From positions 124,001 to 188,000 of the forward strand of contig NZ_BSSA01000016.1 of assembly GCF_030268885.1 (NCBI RefSeq): a stretch of 64,000 nt of DNA, in the 5' to 3' direction. This stretch comes from Kitasatospora phosalacinea (lineage in GTDB: Bacteria; Actinomycetota; Actinomycetes; Streptomycetales; Streptomycetaceae). A program made the translations under genes and the position numbers. This document shows positions 17,070 through 24,994 of the stretch, piece by piece; positions within the stretch are counted from its first letter, which is position 1, and every line of letters begins with the position of its first letter. The notes under the pieces are model-generated. The model was not told the origin of the DNA. It did not search any database and was given only the letters and a program-made list of their open reading frames with translations.

Positions 17070-18059
17070 ATGACGGAGCGCACGCTCGGAGCGCTGGTCA
17101 GCTCGCCGATCGGGTTCGGGGCGATGGTGCTCTCGCCCGGCATGTACGGCGAGATCGACGAGCAGCGCGGACAGGACGCGCTGCGGGCCGCGATCGACGC
17201 CGGGGCCCGGATGATCGACACCGCGGACGGCTACGGCGCCGACGGGCACAACGAGCAACTGGTCGGCCGGGCCGTCCGGGGGCGCCGGGACGAGGTGGTG
17301 CTCGCCACCAAGTTCGGCTTCCGGGTGCCGGACGGCGCCGAGGCGCACCGCTTCCCGGTGCACTTCGCGTTCGGCGAGCTGGCGGTGAACTGCGAGCCCA
17401 AGCACGTGCGCGGCTACGCGGAGCAGTCGCTGCGCAACCTCGGCACCGACGTGATCGACCTGTACTACCCGCACTTCCCGGACCCGCAGGTGCCCTTCGA
17501 GGACACCGTCGGCGCGGTCGCCGAGCTGATCCGCGCCGGGCTGGTCCGCCAGCTGGGCGTCTCCAACGTGACGGCCGCGCAGCTGCGGGCCGCGCACGCG
17601 GTGCACCCGGTGGCGGCGGTGCAGACCCAGTGGTCGATGTGGCAGCCGATCGACCCGGAACTGCTGGCCGCCGCCCGCGAGCTGGGCATCGGCGTGGTGG
17701 CCTGGAGCCCGCTCGGCGGCGGCTTCCTCACCGGCACCGTGCAGCAGGTCGGCGAGGGCGACTTCCGGCAGCACCAGGCCCGCTTCTCCGCCGAGAACCT
17801 GGCCGCCAACAACGACCGGTACGCCCCGCTGCGCGCCATCGCCGCCGAACTCGGCGTCACCCCGGGCCAGTTGGCGCTGGCCTGGCTGCTGCACCAGGAC
17901 GACCACGTGGTGCCGATCCCGGGCAGCCGTACGCCGGCGCACATCGCGGAGAACCTGGCCGCGGCGGACCTGGCGCTGGACGCCGCGACGCTGGGCCGGA
18001 TCGACGCGGCGCTCGCCGAGTTCGCGCCCGCGGGCGAGGGGGCGCTGCTCAAGGGCTGA
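17070..18059 (+). CDS. Aldo/keto reductase
   Basis: A 329-residue NADPH-dependent oxidoreductase with a TIM-barrel fold. DTADGYGADGHNEQLVG (catalytic Asp and Tyr, about residues 50-66), LATKFGF (catalytic Lys) and the late IPGSRTPAHIAENLAAA (cofactor phosphate binding, about 285-301) are all present. The ATG at 17070 is chosen for the strong GGAGGGGGAA upstream. The natural substrate cannot be read from sequence. The gene appears to stand alone with its own leader. Confidence 0.9.
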   Translation: MTERTLGALVSSPIGFGAMVLSPGMYGEIDEQRGQDALRAAIDAGARMIDTADGYGADGHNEQLVGRAVRGRRDEVVLATKFGFRVPDGAEAHRFPVHFAFGELAVNCEPKHVRGYAEQSLRNLGTDVIDLYYPHFPDPQVPFEDTVGAVAELIRAGLVRQLGVSNVTAAQLRAAHAVHPVAAVQTQWSMWQPIDPELLAAARELGIGVVAWSPLGGGFLTGTVQQVGEGDFRQHQARFSAENLAANNDRYAPLRAIAAELGVTPGQLALAWLLHQDDHVVPIPGSRTPAHIAENLAAADLALDAATLGRIDAALAEFAPAGEGALLKG

Positions 18060-18135
18060 GCCGGGCCGCCCGGTGGCTGAGCCGGGGCCGCCCGGTGGCC
18101 CGACCGCGTCGACCCGGCTCACTATGCTCGGGGCC

Positions 18136-18489
18136 ATGACCGAGATTTCCGAGCTGGACCCCGAGGACAAGAAGATCATCACGCTGGCCCGCTCGGCCCG
18201 CGCCCGCAACGGCGTGGCCGAGGGGGCGGCGGTCCGGGACGAGACCGGGCGGACGTACGTGGCCGGGACGGTGGCCCTGGAGTCGCTGCGGCTGACCGCG
18301 CTGCAGACCGCGGTGGCGATGGCGGTGGCCAGCGGGGCGAAGGGCCTGGAGGCGGCCGCGGTGGTGTCCGAGGCGGACGCTCCGGCGGCGGGCGACCTGG
18401 CCGCCGTGCGGGACCTGGGCGGGGCCGGTACGCCGGTGCTGCTGGCCGGGCCGGACGGGGCGCTGAAGCTGGCCGCCGCGGCGGAGTGA
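18136..18489 (+). CDS. Small cytidine-deaminase-like protein without visible zinc site
   Basis: A 117-residue alanine-rich protein (MTEISELDPEDKKII...). The run EGAAVRDETGRTYVAGTVALESLRLTALQ resembles the substrate-side part of the cytidine deaminase fold, where the active-site sequence would be HAE...PCxxC, but no such His or Cys ligands are present. It is probably a degenerate or repurposed relative. A -10-like TATGCT at 18123-18128 ends 7 nt before the ATG, so the message is probably leaderless. The era gene lies shortly downstream. Confidence 0.65.
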   Translation: MTEISELDPEDKKIITLARSARARNGVAEGAAVRDETGRTYVAGTVALESLRLTALQTAVAMAVASGAKGLEAAAVVSEADAPAAGDLAAVRDLGGAGTPVLLAGPDGALKLAAAAE

Positions 18490-18555
18490 GATCGTCCGGC
18501 GGGGCGGGCCGGGGCCGGGGAGGCCCTCGCCCGCCCTTTTCGCGGGCCCCGCGGG

Positions 18556-18568
18556 TGCGATAATCGCA
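18556..18568. promoter_or_regulatory. 13-bp palindrome overlapping a promoter
   Basis: TGCGAT-A-ATCGCA is a perfect palindrome around one A, 34 nt before the small membrane protein gene. It contains GATAAT, a plausible -10 box, so a bound repressor would block it. The regulator is unknown. Confidence 0.4.
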
Positions 18569-18601
18569 TCGGCCGGGGCCGGTCCCGGCGGGGGAGGGGA
18601 C

Positions 18602-18760
18602 ATGGGCGTCGCGGCGTTCTTCTGCGGACTGCTGCTCTGCGTCATGGGCTTCGGACGCTGGCACGAGACCGGGTCCCCGTGGTGGCTGGCCGGCACCCTG
18701 GTCCTGCTGGCGCTCGTCGTGGTCGGCGCGATCACCGGCGGCGGGAAGAAGACCGGCTGA
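18602..18760 (+). CDS. Small two-helix membrane protein
   Basis: A 52-residue protein, MGVAAFFCGLLLCVMGFGRW onwards, with two hydrophobic helices (about residues 3-17 and 27-45) joined by a short polar loop (HETGSPWW) and ending GGGKKTG. A strong ribosome site GGGGAGGGGA is directly upstream, which decides that this short frame is real. Function is unknown. It ends 47 nt before era and could be co-transcribed with it. Confidence 0.7.
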   Translation: MGVAAFFCGLLLCVMGFGRWHETGSPWWLAGTLVLLALVVVGAITGGGKKTG

Positions 18761-18807
18761 CCGCCCGATGACCGGGGCGGCCCCGGCGATCGGCGACAAT
18801 GGGTGGC

Positions 18808-19737
18808 ATGAATGCCCCTTCCTCCCCGTACCGCTCCGGGTTCGCGTGCTTCGTCGGCCGCCCCAACGCGGGCAAGTCGACCCTGACCAACGCCCTGGTC
18901 GGGACGAAGGTCGCGATCACCTCCGACCGCCCGCAGACCACCCGGCACACCGTGCGCGGCATCGTGCACCGCCCCGACTCCCAGCTCGTGCTGGTGGACA
19001 CCCCCGGGCTGCACAAGCCGCGCACCCTGCTCGGCGAGCGGCTCAACGACCTGGTCCGCACCACCTGGGCCGAGGTCGACGTGATCGGCTTCTGCGTGCC
19101 CGCCGACCAGAAGCTCGGCCCCGGCGACAAGTTCATCGCCAAGGAGCTCGCCGAGATCCGCAAGACGCCGAAGGTCGCGATCGTCACCAAGACCGACCTG
19201 GTCGACTCCAAGCGACTCGCCGAGCAGTTGATCGCCGTCCAGCAGCTGGGCGCCGAACTCGGCATCGAGTGGGCCGAGATCATCCCGGTCTCCGCGGTGG
19301 GGGACCAGCAGGTCGAGCTGGTGGCCGAACTGCTGACCAAGCTGCTGCCCGAGGGCGTGCCGCTGTACCCGGACGGCGACCTCACCGACGAGCCCGAGCA
19401 GACCATGGTCGCCGAGCTGATCCGGGAGGCCGCGCTGGAGGGCGTGCGCGACGAACTGCCGCACTCGCTGGCCGTGGTGGTCGAGGAGATGATCCCGCGC
19501 GAGGGCCGCCCCGCCGACCGCCCGCTGCTGGACATCCACGCCAACGTGTACATCGAGCGGCAGAGCCAGAAGGCCATCGTGATCGGCGCCAAGGGCGCCC
19601 GCCTCAAGCACGTCGGCACCACCGCCCGCAAGCAGATCGAGGCGCTCCTGGGCACCCCGGTCTACCTGGACCTGCACGTCAAGGTGGCCAAGGACTGGCA
19701 GCGCGACCCCAAGCAGCTGCGTAAGCTCGGCTTCTGA
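18808..19737 (+). CDS. era: GTPase Era
   Basis: An essential Ras-like GTPase that binds the 3' end of 16S rRNA and helps 30S assembly. G1 is GRPNAGKS at residues 17-24; DTPG and TKTD follow. The C-terminal KH domain has VIGAKGARLKHVG. Two ATGs are possible (18799 and 18808). The second is preferred because a -10-like GACAAT (18795-18800) overlaps the first and ends 7 nt before it, giving a leaderless message; no ribosome site is visible for either. Confidence 0.95.
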   Translation: MNAPSSPYRSGFACFVGRPNAGKSTLTNALVGTKVAITSDRPQTTRHTVRGIVHRPDSQLVLVDTPGLHKPRTLLGERLNDLVRTTWAEVDVIGFCVPADQKLGPGDKFIAKELAEIRKTPKVAIVTKTDLVDSKRLAEQLIAVQQLGAELGIEWAEIIPVSAVGDQQVELVAELLTKLLPEGVPLYPDGDLTDEPEQTMVAELIREAALEGVRDELPHSLAVVVEEMIPREGRPADRPLLDIHANVYIERQSQKAIVIGAKGARLKHVGTTARKQIEALLGTPVYLDLHVKVAKDWQRDPKQLRKLGF

Positions 19738-19771
19738 CGAGGGGTCGGGTACGGGGAGGAGCCGGGGCCGG

Positions 19772-20485
19772 ATGGAACTGCACACCCACGAGTGGGGCGG
19801 GGGCGGGCGCACCGCCCTGCTGGTCCACGGCATCCAGGCCGACCACCGCACCTGGCGGGTGATCGGGCCCGCGCTCGCCGAGCGCGGCTACCGGGTGCTC
19901 GCCGTCGACCTGCGCGGCCACGGCGCCTCCCCGCGCGGCCCCGGCGCCACCCCCGCCGAGCGGTACGGGCCCGAGCAGTTCGCCGAGGACCTGGTCGACA
20001 CCCTGCCCGCCGGGGCGGACCTGGCGATCGGCCACTCGATGGGCGCGCTCGCGCTCCGGCTGGCCGTCGAGCGGCTGAAGCCCGCCCGGGCGGTCTACAG
20101 CGACCCCGCCTTCGTCTACGACCGCCCCGGGCTCGGGCCGGACCCCTTCGTCAGCTTCAAGCGCTTCGGGACCAGGCAGTTCATCGCCACCATGCACCCC
20201 GACTGGACCGCCGAGGACGTCGACGCAGAGCTCGCCTCCCTCGCGCTCTGGGACGCCGACACCGCGGTCGGCCTGTGGTCGCACCCCGGGCTGTCCGTGC
20301 TGCCGGGCGCCCCGGTCGTCCCCTCGCTGGTCCAACTCGCCGACCCGAGCAGCCTGGTGTCCGAGGCGGAGGCCGCCGAGCTGCGCCGCCGCGGCTTCGA
20401 GGTGCGCACCGTGCCGGGGGCCGGGCACTGCATCCACCGGGACGACCCCGCGGGCTTCCTGGCCTCGCTGGAGGGCTGGATCTGA
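19772..20485 (+). CDS. Alpha/beta hydrolase
   Basis: A 237-residue enzyme with the alpha/beta-hydrolase fold. It has LLVHGIQADHRTW (oxyanion loop, about residue 17), the nucleophile elbow GHSMGAL (Ser at about 90) and the catalytic His in VPGAGHCIHRDDP near residue 216. GGAGGA lies upstream of the ATG. The substrate cannot be deduced. It starts 34 nt after era and so may be the last gene of that transcript; a 16-bp palindrome ends it. Confidence 0.88.
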   Translation: MELHTHEWGGGGRTALLVHGIQADHRTWRVIGPALAERGYRVLAVDLRGHGASPRGPGATPAERYGPEQFAEDLVDTLPAGADLAIGHSMGALALRLAVERLKPARAVYSDPAFVYDRPGLGPDPFVSFKRFGTRQFIATMHPDWTAEDVDAELASLALWDADTAVGLWSHPGLSVLPGAPVVPSLVQLADPSSLVSEAEAAELRRRGFEVRTVPGAGHCIHRDDPAGFLASLEGWI

Positions 20486-20502
20486 ACCCGCCGCCCGGCC
20501 CC

Positions 20503-20520
20503 GGGGGTCGGCCGACCCCG
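20503..20520. terminator. Bidirectional terminator between convergent genes
   Basis: CGGGGTCGGCCGACCCCG is a perfect 18-bp palindrome lying between the ends of the hydrolase gene (plus) and the emfourin-like gene (minus), so it probably serves both. Confidence 0.5.
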
Positions 20521-20523
20521 GTG

Positions 20524-20790
20524 TCAGGCCCCTTCGCGCAGCACCAGGCCGACCAGTTCGCGCTGGGAGTCGGTGAGCTTCGGGTCGGCGCAGTGGACGG
20601 TGCGGCCGTCGACGGTGATCTCGTAGTGGAAGCCGTCGGGCACGCCGTACGCGGGCGCACGCAGCCCCCCGGCCACCGCCTCGCGGGCCAGGGCGTGCAC
20701 GTGCGGGGCGTCCGGGCGCTCCTCGGTGTCCATCTCGGCATACCGGAGCAGGCCGGCGAACCCGCCGGTGCGGGTGACCTGGATACGCAT
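20524..20790 (-). CDS. Emfourin-like metalloprotease inhibitor
   Basis: An 88-residue protein starting MRIQVTRTGGFAGLLRYAEMDTEE, the start pattern of the emfourin family, small inhibitors of M4 (thermolysin/protealysin-like) proteases. The rest, FHYEITVDGRTVHCADPKLTDSQRELV, matches the family's beta-hairpin and C-terminal helix. Family members are often next to the M4 protease gene, but none is in this window. No signal peptide is visible, so it would act inside the cell. The ATG at 20790 is used because the family begins there. Confidence 0.75.
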   Translation of the reverse strand: MRIQVTRTGGFAGLLRYAEMDTEERPDAPHVHALAREAVAGGLRAPAYGVPDGFHYEITVDGRTVHCADPKLTDSQRELVGLVLREGA

Positions 20791-20926
20791 GGTTGTCAGT
20801 GTGCTACGCAACGGAGGGGTTTGCCGAGGCTTTTCACCAACTCCCCGCAGACGGGGCGCCGCCCGCCGACCGTCTCAGTGGATGGGATCGTGGCCGGGGT
20901 CACTGCACCGGCCCCGTGCCTCTTGT

Positions 20927-20932
20927 TACAGT
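20927..20932 (+). promoter_or_regulatory. Probable -10 box of the leuA leader
   Basis: TACAGT ends 9 nt before the leader-peptide ATG. The leader RNA would begin almost at that ATG. Confidence 0.45.
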
Positions 20933-20941
20933 TGCCGCATC

Positions 20942-20989
20942 ATGCGTATCCGGCTGCTTCTTCTTAGCTGCCGCGGCGAGGGCCTGTAG
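20942..20989 (+). CDS. leuL: leuA leader peptide
   Basis: A 15-residue reading frame, MRIRLLLLSCRGEGL, whose four consecutive leucines are coded CTG CTT CTT CTT. CTT is rare in this G+C-rich genome, so the run is a sensitive gauge of leucyl-tRNA supply. Its last codons form one arm of the hairpin that follows. The arrangement is that of a translational attenuator of leucine synthesis: stalling at the Leu codons in leucine shortage should change folding of the leader and let leuA be transcribed. Confidence 0.85.
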   Translation: MRIRLLLLSCRGEGL

Positions 20990-21019
20990 TCCAGTCAAGG
21001 CCGGCCCCCCTCGCCGCGG
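20971..21019 (+). promoter_or_regulatory. Attenuator hairpin of leuA
   Basis: CCGCGGCGAGG (20971-20981) and CCTCGCCGCGG (21009-21019) are perfect 11-bp complements. Inside them GGCC at 20981-20984 can pair with GGCC at 20999-21002. The hairpin begins 5 nt after the leucine codons of the leader peptide, the distance needed for a stalled ribosome to disrupt it. Confidence 0.7.
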
Positions 21020-21133
21020 GGAGTCGTGTTGCGCCCAGTGTGATCTTTCGCGGCGCATTCAGTCGGCCGAGTCGGGTGTCCTCCATCCCCCGACCGCAGA
21101 CCGCCTTCGACAACGGAAGCCGAGAGCCCCACC

Positions 21134-22918
21134 ATGACCGAGCAGTCCTCCGTCGCCCGCGCCTTCATCGACCGCCCCACCCCGATCACCGCCGCCACCG
21201 TGCAGCAGAAGCCCTCGGGGATGCCGTTCCAGCGCTACGTGCCCTTCGGCACCGTCGACCTGCCGGACCGGACCTGGCCGAGCAAGGTCATCACGCAGGC
21301 CCCGCGCTGGCTGTCCACCGACCTGCGCGACGGCAACCAGGCGCTGATCGACCCGATGTCGCCGGCCCGCAAGCGCAAGATGTTCGACCTGCTGGTGAAG
21401 ATGGGCTACAAGGAGATCGAGGTCGGCTTCCCGGCGTCCGGCGCCACCGACTTCAACTTCGTCCGCTCGCTGGTCGACGAGGACGCGATCCCCGAGGACG
21501 TCACCATCTCGGTCCTGACCCAGGCCCGCGAGGACCTGATCGAGCGCACCGTCGAGTCGCTGAAGGGCGCGCCGCGGGCCACCGTCCACCTGTACAACGC
21601 GACCTCGCCGCTGTTCCGCCGGGTGGTGTTCAAGGCCAGCAAGGACGACATCAAGGCCATCGCGGTGGACGGCACCCGCCTGGTGATGGAGTACGCCGAG
21701 AAGATCCTGGGCGACGAGACGGTCTTCGGCTACGAGTACTCGCCGGAGATCTTCATCGACACCGAGCTGGACTACGCGCTGGAGGTCTGCGAGGCGGTGA
21801 TGGACGTCTGGCAGCCCGGCGAGGGCCGCGAGATCATCCTGAACCTGCCGACCACCGTCGAGCGCTCCACCCCGAACGTCTACGCCGACAAGATCGAGTG
21901 GATGTCGCGGAACCTGTCGCGCCGCGAGTTCGTCTGCCTGTCCACCCACCCGCACAACGACCGCGGCACCGGCGTCGCCTCCGCCGAGCTGGCCGTGATG
22001 GCCGGCGCCGACCGGGTCGAGGGCTGCCTGTTCGGGCAGGGCGAGCGCACCGGCAACCTGGACCTGGTCAACGTCGGGATGAACCTGTTCTCCCAGGGCG
22101 TCGACCCGATGATCGACTTCTCCGACATCGACGAGATCCGCCGCACCGCCGAGTACTGCAACCAGATGCCGGTGCCCGAGCGCCACCCCTACGCCGGTGA
22201 CCTGGTCTTCACTTCCTTCTCCGGTTCGCACCAGGACGCGATCAAGAAGGGCTTCGACGCCCTGGAGGCCGACGCGGCCGCGGCCGGCGTCCCGGTCTCC
22301 GAGCACACCTGGGGCGTGCCCTACCTGCCGATCGACCCGAAGGACGTCGGCCGCAGCTACGAGGCGGTCATCCGGGTCAACTCGCAGTCCGGCAAGGGCG
22401 GCATCGCCTACGTGCTGAAGAACGACCACAAGCTGGACCTGCCGCGCCGGATGCAGATCGAGTTCTCGAAGATCATCCAGGCCAAGACCGACGCCGAGGG
22501 CGGCGAGGTCACCCCCGCCGACATCTGGGCGATCTTCCAGGACGAGTACCTGCCGACCCCGGCCAACCCGTGGGGCCGGATCTCGCTGAGCGGCTCCCGC
22601 AGCCTGACCACCGAGGACGGCCGCGACGCGCTGAGCACCGAGGCGGTCGTCGACGGGGTCCGGGTCACCCTGACCGGCACCGGCAACGGCCCGGTCTCCG
22701 CGTTCGTCAACGCGCTGGCCGGGATCGGCGTGGACGTCCGCGTCCTGGACTACGCCGAGCACGCGCTGAGCGAGGGCGGCGACGCGCAGGCCGCCGCCTA
22801 CGTCGAGTGCGCCGTCGGCGACAAGGTGCTGTGGGGCGTGGGCGTGGACGGCAACACCGTGCTGGCCTCGCTGAAGGCCCTGGTCAGCGCCGTCAACCGG
22901 GCCGAGCGGCGCGGCTGA
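21134..22918 (+). CDS. leuA: 2-isopropylmalate synthase
   Basis: The first committed enzyme of leucine synthesis: it condenses acetyl-CoA with 2-oxoisovalerate. At 594 residues it has the long form usual in actinomycetes. LRDGNQALIDPMS (catalytic Arg and metal Asp) is at about residues 65-77, and the metal ligands are in STHPHNDRGTG at about 276. A C-terminal LeuA regulatory domain (about 460-580), with VRVTLTGTGNGPVSAFVNAL, gives leucine feedback. Transcription is likely controlled by the leader peptide and hairpin about 120-190 nt upstream. Confidence 0.97.
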   Translation: MTEQSSVARAFIDRPTPITAATVQQKPSGMPFQRYVPFGTVDLPDRTWPSKVITQAPRWLSTDLRDGNQALIDPMSPARKRKMFDLLVKMGYKEIEVGFPASGATDFNFVRSLVDEDAIPEDVTISVLTQAREDLIERTVESLKGAPRATVHLYNATSPLFRRVVFKASKDDIKAIAVDGTRLVMEYAEKILGDETVFGYEYSPEIFIDTELDYALEVCEAVMDVWQPGEGREIILNLPTTVERSTPNVYADKIEWMSRNLSRREFVCLSTHPHNDRGTGVASAELAVMAGADRVEGCLFGQGERTGNLDLVNVGMNLFSQGVDPMIDFSDIDEIRRTAEYCNQMPVPERHPYAGDLVFTSFSGSHQDAIKKGFDALEADAAAAGVPVSEHTWGVPYLPIDPKDVGRSYEAVIRVNSQSGKGGIAYVLKNDHKLDLPRRMQIEFSKIIQAKTDAEGGEVTPADIWAIFQDEYLPTPANPWGRISLSGSRSLTTEDGRDALSTEAVVDGVRVTLTGTGNGPVSAFVNALAGIGVDVRVLDYAEHALSEGGDAQAAAYVECAVGDKVLWGVGVDGNTVLASLKALVSAVNRAERRG

Positions 22919-22945
22919 CGCAGTACCGCGCTTCCGCGTCCTCGC

Positions 22946-22972
22946 AGGGGACCCGCCATCGGCGGGTCCCCT
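22946..22972 (+). terminator. Terminator after leuA
   Basis: AGGGGACCCGCC-ATC-GGCGGGTCCCCT: a perfect 12-bp stem with a 3-nt loop, 28 nt after the leuA stop. Confidence 0.85.
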
Positions 22973-23299
22973 CTGCGCTTCCGCCGCGCTTCCGCCGGGT
23001 CTTCGGCCCGCCACCGGGCGCTGCCTTCCTGCCAGGGTCCTCGGCCTTCCGCCGCAGCGGAGTTGACGGATCATCAGGTGATGTCCGGCGCGCGGTGCGG
23101 CCGCCGGGCGGCGCCGTCGACCGGATGTGGTCCCGGTCACAAATTTTCCCCCCGGCACCCGTTCAGGGTGCTGACACGGGCCGGTAACCGTGGCAACATC
23201 GTCGGACCGGAACCGGGGTCGGTGGGACGACCTCGGCGTCCGGTCGCGTGACCTGCCCATTGATGTGCAGGCCGCCTGCCATGTCTGGGGAGTGGCGCC
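22973..23299. other. Intergenic region between leuA and the TerB-like gene
   Basis: 327 nt without a convincing gene. It has CTTCCGC repeats just after the terminator, a possible -35 TTGACG at about 23064 next to CATCAGGTGATG (an imperfect inverted repeat), and an AT-rich spot AAATTTT near 23141. The promoter of the following gene is presumably here, but I cannot place its -10 with confidence. Confidence 0.4.
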
Positions 23300-23965
23300 G
23301 TGACAGGGTTGTGGGGTGTTCGCCCTCGGTGGCGGACGGATGTCCTCGGTGAATTCTTCTGCCCGGGCTGTGGCGGAGACCGCAACTACCGCCGGCAACA
23401 CGGTCGGCGGTGGCTGCGGTTGCTCGGGACGCCGGTCCTGCCGCTCGGCGGCGTGGTCCGCAGCGTCCAGTGCACGTCCTGCCGCGGCCGCTACGGGGTC
23501 GACGCCCTGGAGCAGTTGACCTCGGTCCGGCTCGGCGCGATGCTCCGCGACGCCCAGTACACCATCGCCCTGGCCGTGCTGGCCGCCGGTGGCACCGCCG
23601 GGCGCGGCGGACGCGAGGCGGCCTGCGCGGTGATCAAGGAAGCCGGGTTCGACGACTGCGGCGAGGCCCAGGTGCTGGCCGCGCTCGCCGCGCTCTCCGG
23701 ACACGGCGGCGGCGAACCGATCGACGTGGACGTCGAGGGCGGCGGACTCGCCGTCGAACTGCACGCCGCGCTCGAACCGCTCGCCCCGCACCTCGCCGTC
23801 CAGGGCCGGGAACGGCTGCTCACCCTCGGCGCCGTGGTCGCCCTGGCCGACGGCCGCTACCTCCCGCAGGAGCGGGCCGCGCTCGCCGTGGTCGGCCGCT
23901 GCCTGCGCCTCACCGCCCCGCAGGTCGACCAGCTGCTGGAGGCGGCCACCCGCGCCCCGCACTGA
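23300..23965 (+). CDS. TerB-like protein with N-terminal zinc ribbon
   Basis: A 221-residue soluble protein. The N-terminal part has FFCPGCGGDRNYR and CTSCRGRYG, two Cys pairs that can form a zinc ribbon (about residues 20-66). The C-terminal 140 residues are helical, and RLLTLGAVVALADGRYLPQERAALAVVGRCLRL resembles the TerB (tellurite-resistance B-like) helical domain with its acidic metal-binding loop. TerB-like domains occur in membrane-stress and phage-defence settings, but nothing in the neighbourhood supports a specific role. The start is GTG; no strong ribosome site is visible. Confidence 0.75.
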   Translation: MTGLWGVRPRWRTDVLGEFFCPGCGGDRNYRRQHGRRWLRLLGTPVLPLGGVVRSVQCTSCRGRYGVDALEQLTSVRLGAMLRDAQYTIALAVLAAGGTAGRGGREAACAVIKEAGFDDCGEAQVLAALAALSGHGGGEPIDVDVEGGGLAVELHAALEPLAPHLAVQGRERLLTLGAVVALADGRYLPQERAALAVVGRCLRLTAPQVDQLLEAATRAPH

Positions 23966-24247
23966 CCGGTCCCCGTTCCGCCCCCTCCTGCCCCTTCCTC
24001 CTTCTCGTTCCCTTCCGCACCACCCCACGAGCCGGGCCCGAACTCCCCCCTCCCGGGCCCGCCGTGTCCCGCACCGCACGGGTGAAAGCCCCCACAACCC
24101 CGGTGCGGGCTCACGGCTGCGCGCCGCAGGCTCCACCGCGGCCCGTGCCGTCGGTGCCCCTGTGCCCTTGCTGCCCCTGCGCCGCCTGCCGCGGTCCACC
24201 GCCGTCCGGGGGGATTGTCGGCGGGGTGCGGGACAATGGGTTCCACC

Positions 24248-24994
24248 ATGAGTCTCTTCCGCGACGACGGCATCGTGCTGCGCACCCAGAAGCTCGGCGA
24301 GGCCGACCGGATCATCACCTTCCTGACCCGCCAGCACGGCCAGGTGCGGGCGGTGGCCCGGGGAGTGCGCCGGACCAAGTCGAAGTTCGGCGCCCGCCTC
24401 GAACCGTTCTCGCACGTCGACATCCAGTTCTTCAGCCGCGGCAGCGAACTGGTCGGCCGGACCCTGCCGTTGTGCACCCAGGTGGAGACCATCGCCCCCT
24501 ACGGCGCCCGGATCGTCGACGACTACGCCCGCTACACCGCGGGCACCGCGATGCTGGAGACCGCCGAACGCTTCGCCGAGAACGAGGGCCAGCCGGCCGT
24601 CCAGCAGTACCTGCTGCTGGTCGGCGCCCTGCGCACGCTGGCCGCCGGCACCCACCAGCCGCACCTGGTGCTGGACGCCTTCCTGCTGCGCTCGCTCGCC
24701 GTCAACGGCTACGGCGCGAGTTTCACCGACTGCGCCCGCTGCGGGCTGCCCGGCCCCAACCGCTTCTTCTCGCTCCAGGCCGGTGGCGTGCTGTGCGGCG
24801 ACTGCCGGGTGCCCGGAAGTGCCGTACCCTCCCCTGAGACACTGGTACTGCTCGGCGCGCTGCTCTCCGGAGACTGGCAGACCGCCGACGGCTGCGAGCC
24901 GCGGTACTGGCGCGAGGGCAGCGGGCTGGTGGCGGCCTACCTGCAGTGGCACCTGGAGCGGGGCATCCGCTCGATGAGATACGTGGAGAAATGA
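24248..24994 (+). CDS. recO: DNA repair protein RecO
   Basis: A recombination mediator of 248 residues that works with RecF/RecR to load RecA on gapped DNA. The N-terminal OB fold (MSLFRDDGIVLRTQKLGEADRII, about 1-80) and the helical domain are followed by a four-Cys zinc site (CARCGLPGP and CGDC). The ATG at 24248 gives the standard N-terminus. A -10-like GACAAT (24232-24237) lies 10 nt upstream, so the leader is very short. The stop overlaps the ATG of uppS (ATGA). Confidence 0.94.
   Translation: MSLFRDDGIVLRTQKLGEADRIITFLTRQHGQVRAVARGVRRTKSKFGARLEPFSHVDIQFFSRGSELVGRTLPLCTQVETIAPYGARIVDDYARYTAGTAMLETAERFAENEGQPAVQQYLLLVGALRTLAAGTHQPHLVLDAFLLRSLAVNGYGASFTDCARCGLPGPNRFFSLQAGGVLCGDCRVPGSAVPSPETLVLLGALLSGDWQTADGCEPRYWREGSGLVAAYLQWHLERGIRSMRYVEK

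Noticed and set aside
23300..23965. Part of a tellurite-resistance (ter) operon
   Set aside because: Only a TerB-like domain is present; no terA, terC, terD or terZ gene is near, and the neighbours are leuA and recO.
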